64,000 nucleotides of DNA, from assembly GCF_040448685.1 (NCBI RefSeq), contig NZ_CP159290.1, forward strand, positions 3,224,001 to 3,288,000, in the 5' to 3' direction. Positions 44,363 to 51,055 of the stretch are shown in pieces. Under the pieces are notes generated by a model that was given only the letters and a program-made list of their open reading frames with translations, searched no databases and was not told where the DNA came from. A program made the position numbers and the translations under genes. Origin of the DNA: Cellulosimicrobium sp. ES-005. GTDB lineage: Bacteria > Actinomycetota > Actinomycetes > Actinomycetales > Cellulomonadaceae. Positions within the stretch are counted from its first letter, which is position 1. Each line of letters starts with the position of its first letter.

Positions 44363-45060
44363 GCGCCGGTCCCCGCAAGGGCGGCGTCCTCGGCGGGCTG
44401 CGCGCCAGCTCGCTGAGCCTCTTCTTCGCCGCCGCGTTCCTCGCGTCGCTCGTCGCCCAGGCGGTGAGCGGGGTCGCGGTCTTCAACACGGACCAGCGCG
44501 CGGCGGGGCTGGACCCCGTGACGTTCGGTCAGTACGTGGCGTCGTCGGCGTTCTGGGTCGACGTCACCGAGAACTGGCAGTCCGAGTACCTCCAGTTCCT
44601 GCTCTTCATCACCGCGACCGTGTGGTTCGTGCAGCGCGGCTCGCCCGAGTCGAAGAAGCTCGAGGAGGCCGGCCGCGAGTCCGACGAGGACCAGAAGGTG
44701 GGCGAGCACGCGACGCCCGACTCCCCGGCCTGGGCGCGGGCCGGGGGCTGGCGGCTCGCGGTCTACTCGCGCTCACTCTCGCTCGTCATGGGCGCGATCT
44801 TCCTCGGCTCGTGGGCGGCGCAGTCGGCGGCGGGCGCCGTCGCGTTCAGCGAGGAGCAGCTGCGCGAGCTCGAGGACCCCGTGCCCTGGACGGAGTACCT
44901 CTCGATGCCCGACTTCTGGAGCCGGACGTTCCAGAACTGGCAGTCCGAGATGCTGGCGGTCCTGAGCATGGTCGTGCTCGCGATCTACCTGCGCGAGCGC
45001 GGGTCGCCCGAGTCGAAGCCCGTCGGCTCGTCGCACGAGGCGACGGGCGTCGAGGGCTGA
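44359..45060 (+). CDS. DUF6766-like membrane protein with internal duplication
   Basis: A 233-residue protein of two similar halves (about 8-110 and 125-228). Each half has a hydrophobic helix with QxxSG or QSAAG, then FW...NWQSE, a second hydrophobic helix and RGSPESK. This FW-NWQSE-RGSxESK pattern is what I recall for DUF6766 proteins, which have no known role. Four membrane segments in total. It overlaps the 30-residue gene and ends 161 bp before the GlnR-like sites of narK. Confidence 0.75.
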   Translation: MSAGPRKGGVLGGLRASSLSLFFAAAFLASLVAQAVSGVAVFNTDQRAAGLDPVTFGQYVASSAFWVDVTENWQSEYLQFLLFITATVWFVQRGSPESKKLEEAGRESDEDQKVGEHATPDSPAWARAGGWRLAVYSRSLSLVMGAIFLGSWAAQSAAGAVAFSEEQLRELEDPVPWTEYLSMPDFWSRTFQNWQSEMLAVLSMVVLAIYLRERGSPESKPVGSSHEATGVEG

Positions 45061-45131
45061 CCCCGCGCGGCCGCACGCCGCACCACCTCGCCAACCGCTC
45101 ACAGCGTCCCCGCGCTCGGTGTGCGGAAGAC

Positions 45132-45185
45132 CTCACACGGGCTTAACGACGGCCGCGCGCGGGGGAAACACGGCGTTCCTAGCGT
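45132..45185 (+). promoter_or_regulatory. GlnR-like operator and -10 box of narK
   Basis: Four pentamers at exact 11-bp spacing: CTCAC (45132), TTAAC (45143), CGCGC (45154, weak) and GAAAC (45165). This matches the actinobacterial GlnR pattern gTnAC-n6-GaAAc repeated. TAGCGT (45180-45185), ten bases after GAAAC, fits a -10 box. The same architecture lies before nirB. GlnR would activate under nitrogen limitation. Confidence 0.6.
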
Positions 45186-45221
45186 CCTCGGTACTGACCG
45201 GGACCTGCTGAAGGAGCCGCC

Positions 45222-46730
45222 ATGTCCGCGCCCACGAGCCCCACCACCCACGAGGGTGAGCAGTCCGCAGAGCACCCCTCCGGCACCGCGACCACCACGA
45301 CCGCCGCGGCCTCCGCGCCCGGGGCCACGACCGCCGTCGGGCCGACCACCGCCTCGACGGCCGGCCGCACGGCGACCGCCCCGACCCACCGCTCCGGACG
45401 CTGGATCGACCGCTGGGATCCGGAGGACCCGACGTTCTGGCGCGACGGCGGCCGGAAGGTCGCGACGCGCAACCTGTGGATCTCGGTGTTCGCCGAGTTC
45501 CTCGGGTTCGCGGTGTGGGCCCTGTGGTCGATCGTCGTGCCGCAGCTCCCCGCCGCCGGGTTCACGTTCACCGTCGACCAGCAGTTCTGGCTCATCGCCG
45601 TGCCGAGCCTCGTCGGCGCGACGTTGCGCATCCCGTACACGTTCGCGGTGCCGCTGTTCGGCGGCCGCAACTGGACCGTGGTCTCGGCGCTCCTGCTCCT
45701 GCTCCCGACGGCGGCGCTCGCCGTCGCGGTGCAGGACCCGGGGACGCCGTTCGGGGTCATGCTCGCGGTCGCGGCGCTCGCGGGCTTCGGTGGCGGGAAC
45801 TTCGCGTCGTCGATGGCGAACATCTCGTTCTTCTACCCCGAGCGGGAGAAGGGCAAGGCGCTGGGGCTCAACGCCGCGGGCGGCAACCTGGGGACGGCGG
45901 TCGTGCAGCTCGCGGTGCCGCTCGTCATCGTCGCCGGAGCGGGCGTCGCGCTCGAGCGCGCGGGGCTCATGATGATCCCGTTCATCCTGCTCGCGGCGTT
46001 CCTCGCGTGGCGGTTCATGGACAACCTGTCCACCGCGAAGGCCGACCCGAAGTCGTTCGCCGCCGCGACGCGGAACAAGCACACGTGGATCATCTCGTTC
46101 CTCTACATCGGCACGTTCGGGTCGTTCATCGGGTACGCCGGGGCGTTCCCCCTGCTGCTCACGGGCCAGTTCCCCGAGGTGACGCTGTCGATCGCGTTCC
46201 TCGGCGCGCTCGTCGGCTCGGTCACGCGGCCCCTCGGCGGCGTCATCGCGGACCGGGTGGGCGGCACGCGCGTCACCATCGCGTCGTACGGCGTCATGGC
46301 GCTCGGGGCGTTCGGCGCGATCCAGGCGCTGCAGTCGCACAGCTTCGGCCTGTTCTTCGCCTCCTTCCTCGTCCTGTTCGTCGCGACGGGCATCGGCAAC
46401 GGCTCGACCTACCGCATGATCCCCGCCGTCTTCCAGGCGAGCGCCGTCCCGGGCGGCGCGCTCGACGGGCCGACGGCGGTCGACGCCGCCGCTCTCGACG
46501 AGGCCCGGGCCCGCGCGCGCAAGGCCGCGGCGGGGTGCATCGGCATCGCGGGGGCGATCGGGGCGTTCGGCGGGTTCCTCATCCCGCGCGGGTTCGCGGC
46601 GTCGACGAGCCTCGCCGGCTCGCTCGTCCCGGCCCTGTGGGCGTTCATCGGGATGTACGCGGTCATGGCGGTCGTCGCCTGGGCGGTGTACCTGCGCAAG
46701 GGGTCGGCGCTCGCGTCGGCCGGGATCTGA
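45222..46730 (+). CDS. narK: Nitrate/nitrite transporter (MFS, NarK type)
   Basis: A 502-residue 12-TM transporter. A polar Thr/Ala arm (1-60) precedes the membrane domain; RWIDRWDPEDPTFWRDGGRKVATRNLW and two Gly-rich NarK signature helices (GFGGGNFASSMANISFFYPEREKGKALGLNAAGGNLGT region, about 190-225; FVATGIGNGSTYRMIP later) identify the nitrate/nitrite porter family. It supplies nitrate to the reductase encoded 2 bp after it. ATG 45222 follows AAGGAG. Control by GlnR is suggested by the upstream sites. Confidence 0.93.
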   Translation: MSAPTSPTTHEGEQSAEHPSGTATTTTAAASAPGATTAVGPTTASTAGRTATAPTHRSGRWIDRWDPEDPTFWRDGGRKVATRNLWISVFAEFLGFAVWALWSIVVPQLPAAGFTFTVDQQFWLIAVPSLVGATLRIPYTFAVPLFGGRNWTVVSALLLLLPTAALAVAVQDPGTPFGVMLAVAALAGFGGGNFASSMANISFFYPEREKGKALGLNAAGGNLGTAVVQLAVPLVIVAGAGVALERAGLMMIPFILLAAFLAWRFMDNLSTAKADPKSFAAATRNKHTWIISFLYIGTFGSFIGYAGAFPLLLTGQFPEVTLSIAFLGALVGSVTRPLGGVIADRVGGTRVTIASYGVMALGAFGAIQALQSHSFGLFFASFLVLFVATGIGNGSTYRMIPAVFQASAVPGGALDGPTAVDAAALDEARARARKAAAGCIGIAGAIGAFGGFLIPRGFAASTSLAGSLVPALWAFIGMYAVMAVVAWAVYLRKGSALASAGI

Positions 46731-46732
46731 GC

Positions 46733-48988
46733 GTGGACACGCACTGCCCCTACTGCGCGCTCCAGTGCGGCATGTCCCTGACGCCCGGCGCAGGACCGCT
46801 CCCGGTCACCGTCGCCCCGCGCGACTTCCCCACCAACCGGGGTGGGCTGTGCCAGAAGGGCTGGACGAGCGCGACGGTCCTCCGCGCGGCGGACCGGATC
46901 ACGACCCCGCTGCTGCGCGGGAGCGACGACGCGCTGCACCCGGCGTCGTGGGACGAGGCGCTGGACGTCGTGGTGGCCGGGATCGCCCGGGTGCAGGCCG
47001 AGCACGGGCGGGACGCCGTCGCCGTGTTCGGCGGCGGCGGGCTGACGAACGAGAAGGCGTACGCGCTCGGCAAGTTCGCGCGGACGGTCCTGCGCACCGC
47101 GAACATCGACTACAACGGGCGCTTCTGCATGGCGTCGGCGGCAGCCGGGGCGAACCGGGCGTTCGGCGTCGACCGCGGGCTGCCGTTCCCGCTCGCCGAC
47201 CTCGGCGGGGCCGACGCCGTGCTCCTGCTCGGCTCCAACCTCGCCGAGACCATGCCGCCGTCGGTCCAGCACCTCGCGAGCGTGCGCTCGCGCGGCGGGC
47301 TCGTCGTCGTGGACCCGCGCCGCAGCGCCACCGCGGCGCTCACGGGAGAGCCGGCGGACGTCGTCGGGCAGCGTGCCGTGCCCGACGACGGTCGGTCGCC
47401 GGGGCGGCTGGTCCCGCCTCCGGGCGCGGGGCCGGTGGGCGACCAGGGCGTGCACCTCCAGCCCGTGCCCGGGACCGACCTCGTCGTGCTGCTCGCGCTG
47501 CTGCACGTCGTGGTCACGGAGGGGCTCGGGGACGCGGAGTACCTCGCCGCGCGCACGTCGGGGTTCGACGACGTCCGGCGCTCCGTCATGGCGTGGTGGC
47601 CCGAGCGGGCCGAGACGGTGTGCGGGGTCCCGGCCGAGCGGCTGCGGCACGTCGCGCGGCTGCTCGCGGCCGCGTCGCCCGCCCACGGCGGCGCGGGCGC
47701 GTACGTGCTGACGGGGCGGGGTGTCGAGCAGTCGTCGCAGGGCACCGCGACGGTGACCGCCGCGATCAACCTCGCGCTCGCGCTCGGCCTGCCGGGACGC
47801 GTCGGCTCCGGGTACGGCGCGATCACCGGCCAGGGGAACGGGCAGGGCGGGCGCGAGCACGGGCAGAAGGCCGACCAGCTCCCGGGCTACCGCAGGATCG
47901 ACGACCCGGCGGCGCGCGCGCACGTCGCGTCCGTGTGGGGCGTGGACCCGGCGACGATCCCCGGTCCGGGGATGCCCGCCGTCAGGCTCCTGCGCGCGCT
48001 CGGCGCCCGGCCTGGACCGGCCGGTGCGCGGACCACCTACGCCGAGGACGGGCGGCCGCGGGCGCTGCTCGTGCACGGGTCGAACGTCGTGGTCAGCGCG
48101 CCGGACGCGGACCAGGTCGCCGCGAACCTGCGCGCCCTCGACCTGCTCGTGGTGTGCGACCTCGTGCCGTCGGAGACGGCGCTGCTCGCGGACGTCGTGC
48201 TGCCGGTGACGCAGTGGGCCGAGGAGGAGGGCACCATGACGTCGCTCGAGGGGCGGGTCATCCGGCGCCGTCGCGCGGTCGACCCGCCCGGGGAGGCACG
48301 CTCGGAGCTGTGGATCCTCGCGGAGCTCGCGCGTCGCCTGGGCTCGTCGGTCTCCTTCCCGACGGACCCCGCCGTCGTCTTCGACGAGCTCGCGCGCGCG
48401 TCCGCGGGCGGGGTGGCCGACTACGCGGGGTTGAGCCACGCGCGACTCGACGCGGACGAGGACGACGGCGGCCCGGGGCTGCACTGGCCGGTGCCCACCG
48501 CGGACCACCCGGGGACGCCGCGGCTGTTCCTCGACCGGTTCGCGACCCCGGACGGGCGGGCGCGGATGGTCGTGGTCGACCACGTCGGACCGAGCGACGA
48601 CGTGCGCGCCGACGCCCCGCTCTACCTCGTCACGGGTCGCGTGCTGCAGCACTACCAGTCGGGCGCGCAGACGCGCCGCGTGCCGGAGCTCGACCGGCTC
48701 GTGCCGGAGCCGTTCGTCGAGCTCCACCCGGTCCTGGGCGTGCGGCTCGGGGTCGACGACGGCGACCGCGCCCGCCTCACGACGCGCCGCGGAGCGATCG
48801 AGGCGGTCGCGCGGTGGTCCGACCGGATCCGCCCGGACACCGTCTTCATGCCCTTCCACTGGAGCGGGGAGGGAAGCGTCAACCGGGTCACCACCGACGC
48901 GACCGACCCGGTCTCGGGCATGCCCGAGTTCAAGGTGTGCGCCGTGGACGTGCGGCGCGCGTCCACGGCGCAGGAGGTGGTCGCATGA
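46733..48988 (+). CDS. nasC: Assimilatory nitrate reductase, molybdopterin subunit
   Basis: A 751-residue Mo-bisMGD enzyme reducing nitrate to nitrite in the cytosol. The [4Fe-4S] cysteines are Cys5, Cys8, Cys12 and Cys40; the Mo ligand is probably Cys132 (FCMASAAAG); QGNGQGGREHGQKADQLPG and the C-terminal molybdopterin domain (YLVTGRVLQHYQSG) follow. Compared with what I expect of the family, residues about 205-239 (EPADVVGQRAV...GDQGV) are an insertion containing a perfect 12-bp hairpin. The start is GTG 46733, two bases after the narK stop. No signal peptide. Confidence 0.92.
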   Translation: MDTHCPYCALQCGMSLTPGAGPLPVTVAPRDFPTNRGGLCQKGWTSATVLRAADRITTPLLRGSDDALHPASWDEALDVVVAGIARVQAEHGRDAVAVFGGGGLTNEKAYALGKFARTVLRTANIDYNGRFCMASAAAGANRAFGVDRGLPFPLADLGGADAVLLLGSNLAETMPPSVQHLASVRSRGGLVVVDPRRSATAALTGEPADVVGQRAVPDDGRSPGRLVPPPGAGPVGDQGVHLQPVPGTDLVVLLALLHVVVTEGLGDAEYLAARTSGFDDVRRSVMAWWPERAETVCGVPAERLRHVARLLAAASPAHGGAGAYVLTGRGVEQSSQGTATVTAAINLALALGLPGRVGSGYGAITGQGNGQGGREHGQKADQLPGYRRIDDPAARAHVASVWGVDPATIPGPGMPAVRLLRALGARPGPAGARTTYAEDGRPRALLVHGSNVVVSAPDADQVAANLRALDLLVVCDLVPSETALLADVVLPVTQWAEEEGTMTSLEGRVIRRRRAVDPPGEARSELWILAELARRLGSSVSFPTDPAVVFDELARASAGGVADYAGLSHARLDADEDDGGPGLHWPVPTADHPGTPRLFLDRFATPDGRARMVVVDHVGPSDDVRADAPLYLVTGRVLQHYQSGAQTRRVPELDRLVPEPFVELHPVLGVRLGVDDGDRARLTTRRGAIEAVARWSDRIRPDTVFMPFHWSGEGSVNRVTTDATDPVSGMPEFKVCAVDVRRASTAQEVVA
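47359..47390. repeat. Hairpin CGTCGTCGGGCA / TGCCCGACGACG inside nasC
   Basis: Perfect 12-bp arms (47359-47370, 47379-47390) around an 8-nt loop, coding for DVVGQRAVPDD in a segment that looks inserted relative to the enzyme family. The stem sequence recurs in hairpins near 2086, 9220 and 24883. Confidence 0.6.
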
Positions 48989-50811
48989 CGCGCGTCGTCG
49001 TGATCGGCAACGGCATGGTCGGGTCGCGGTTCGCGAGCGACCTCGTGGCGCGCTGCGGGGCGCCCGCGGGGACGTCGGCCGTGGAGGTCACCGTGCTCGG
49101 CGCGGAGGAGTACCCGCCGTACAACCGCGTGCTGCTCAGCGAGGTCGTGGCGGGCAAGGTCGACGTCGCGGCGATCGGCCTGCCGGGGGCGGACGACGCC
49201 CGCGTCACGGTGCGCCGCGGCACCGAGGCCATCGCGATCGACCGGTCCGCGCGCCGCGTCGTCACGGGCGACGGCGCGCACCCGTACGACGTCGTCGTGC
49301 TCGCGACGGGTGCGGCCGCGCGGGTCCCCGACCTGCCGGGCCTGACGGACCTCCCGGGCGGCCTGCCTCGTGGCGCGCACGCGCTGCGCACGCTCGACGA
49401 CGCGCGCGAGATCGTCGCGGCGTCGGTCAACGCGCGGCACGCCGTGGTCGTCGGGGCGGGCGTGCTCGGGCTCGAGGTCGCGTGCGGGCTCGCGCGCCGC
49501 GGCGTCGCGGTGAGCCTCGTGCACGGGGGTGCGAGCGTCATGGACCGCCAGCTCGACCGCGCCGCGGGGGGCGTCGTCGCGCGCAGCCTCGCGGGTCTCG
49601 GCGTGCGGACCTGGACGCGCGCGCGTACCGAGCGCGTCCTCGTGGAGTCGGGTTCCGTGCGCGGGGTGACGCTCCGCGTGCCCGACGGCGGCGCTCCCGC
49701 CGGCCCGTCGGCCCGCCCGGCGGGGGGCGCGGGGGACGACGCGACGCGGCTCGTCGGCATCGAGGCCGACCTGCTCGTGCTCGCGTGCGGCACCGTGCCC
49801 GAGGCCGGGCTCGCGCGTGCGGCGGGCCTCGCGGTCGACCGGGGCGTCGTCGTCGGGCCGGACCTGGCGAGCCCCGACGACCCGTGCGTGTTCGCGATCG
49901 GCGACTGCGCGCAGCCGCCCGAGGGCGGCACCGGGCTGATCGCGCAGGGCTGGGACCAGTCGCGCCGGCTCGCGGACCACCTCGCGGAGCGGTGCGCGAG
50001 CTCGACCGACCGGGGCGGCGCGGTGAACCCGGACGCCGCGCAGGGGGCGGCGTCGGGGCGCCCACGGGTCCGCCTGGGGGTCGACGCCGACCGGCCGAGC
50101 ATGGCGCTGCGCCTCGCCATGAACGTCGTCGCGCGCCCGCTCGGAGAGCCGCCCGGGCCGTCGGCACCGGGCGTGTCCGGGGTCGCCGCCCACCCTGCCG
50201 GTCCCGGGTCCACGGGTCGTCCGCGCCCTCCTGGTCCCGGGAACCCCGGTGTGGACGAGCGCCCGAGGGCCGGGACCGACGTCGTGCGCGTCAAGGCGGC
50301 GGGGCTGGAGATCGTGACGATGGGCGTGTGCGGCGAGCGGCGGGCGCCCGACCCCGCGCACCGCTCCGTGACGCTGAGCGACCCCGCGTCGGGGCGGCAC
50401 GTCGAGGTCGTCGTCGCGGACGGCCTGCTCGTCGGCGCGACGTGCGTCGGCGCGCCCGAGGTGGGCGCCGACCTCACCGCGACGTACACCCGCCGGGTCC
50501 CGGTCCCCGCGGACCCGGCCCACCTGCTGCTGCGCCCTGTCGCGCAGGCCCCCGCGCCGGCGTCGTCCCCGACCCACATGCCCGACCGCACGACCGTCTG
50601 CACGTGCAACGGCGTGACCAAGGGCGACGTCGTCGGGTGCTGGCACGACGGCGCCCGCAGCGTCGACGACGTCGCGCGGGCCACGCGCGCGACGACGGGC
50701 TGCGGAGGCTGCAGGGACGTCGTGTGCGGTCTGGTCGACTGGCTCGCGAAGGCGGACCCGGACCAGCCGAAGGACGAGGCAGCACCGGCGCCCGTCGGCC
50801 TCGGCACGTGA
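48985..50811 (+). CDS. FAD oxidoreductase with BFD-type [2Fe-2S] domain (NasB-like)
   Basis: A 608-residue electron-transfer protein. The N-terminal two-thirds is a NirB-like FAD/NAD(P) domain (VVVIGNGMVGSRF; VVVGAGVLGLEVACG; FAIGDCAQPP). The C terminus has a bacterioferritin-associated-ferredoxin-like [2Fe-2S] domain (VCTCNGVTKGD ... TGCGGCRDVV). Between them are Pro/Gly-rich linkers (about 238-252 and 390-430) absent from tighter family members. It overlaps the nitrate reductase stop (ATGA) and most likely supplies electrons from NAD(P)H to it, as NasB does. Confidence 0.87.
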   Translation: MTRVVVIGNGMVGSRFASDLVARCGAPAGTSAVEVTVLGAEEYPPYNRVLLSEVVAGKVDVAAIGLPGADDARVTVRRGTEAIAIDRSARRVVTGDGAHPYDVVVLATGAAARVPDLPGLTDLPGGLPRGAHALRTLDDAREIVAASVNARHAVVVGAGVLGLEVACGLARRGVAVSLVHGGASVMDRQLDRAAGGVVARSLAGLGVRTWTRARTERVLVESGSVRGVTLRVPDGGAPAGPSARPAGGAGDDATRLVGIEADLLVLACGTVPEAGLARAAGLAVDRGVVVGPDLASPDDPCVFAIGDCAQPPEGGTGLIAQGWDQSRRLADHLAERCASSTDRGGAVNPDAAQGAASGRPRVRLGVDADRPSMALRLAMNVVARPLGEPPGPSAPGVSGVAAHPAGPGSTGRPRPPGPGNPGVDERPRAGTDVVRVKAAGLEIVTMGVCGERRAPDPAHRSVTLSDPASGRHVEVVVADGLLVGATCVGAPEVGADLTATYTRRVPVPADPAHLLLRPVAQAPAPASSPTHMPDRTTVCTCNGVTKGDVVGCWHDGARSVDDVARATRATTGCGGCRDVVCGLVDWLAKADPDQPKDEAAPAPVGLGT

Positions 50812-50875
50812 GATCGGCGGGCCTCGTCGAGATCGGCAGTCACGATCGCCGATCTCGGCACGACCTGCCGATCTC
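50810..50875. repeat. Family C/E 66-bp element, intergenic copy
   Basis: Four GAGATCGGC half-sites: direct at 50810 and 50829 (19 bp apart) and inverted as GCCGATCTC ending at 50856 and 50875 (19 bp apart). Total 66 bp, able to fold into nested hairpins. It begins in the stop codon of the preceding gene. A homologous 66-bp arrangement sits at 55610-55675. Confidence 0.7.
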
Positions 50876-50925
50876 GCCCCGCTCCGCCGACCTCACACGG
50901 CGGTGCGGCGCCGGGTGAGAACACC

Positions 50926-50979
50926 GTTACGGACGGGCAACGGACGGGGCACGGCCGTGAAACCGCCCGTCCGTAGCGT
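50926..50979 (+). promoter_or_regulatory. GlnR-like operator and -10 box of nirB
   Basis: GTTAC (50926), GCAAC (50937), GGCAC (50948) and GAAAC (50959), each separated by six bases, fit the GlnR pattern gTnAC-n6-GaAAc-n6-GTnAC-n6-GAAAc well. TAGCGT (50974-50979) starts ten bases after GAAAC, the same distance as upstream of narK. Confidence 0.72.
50928..50975. promoter_or_regulatory. Inverted repeat TACGGACGGGC / GCCCGTCCGTA before nirB
   Basis: Perfect 11-bp arms (50928-50938 and 50965-50975) overlapping the GlnR-like sites. It is absent from the narK promoter, so it may bind a nirB-specific regulator; the NnaR-type protein encoded downstream is one candidate. This is inference. Confidence 0.4.
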
Positions 50980-51055
50980 CGTCAGCACCGTCCCGGGGAC
51001 CCTCGTGGAACCCGCGGGCGGGTGACCGATCCGCCCGACGCCCCAGGAGCCCGAC

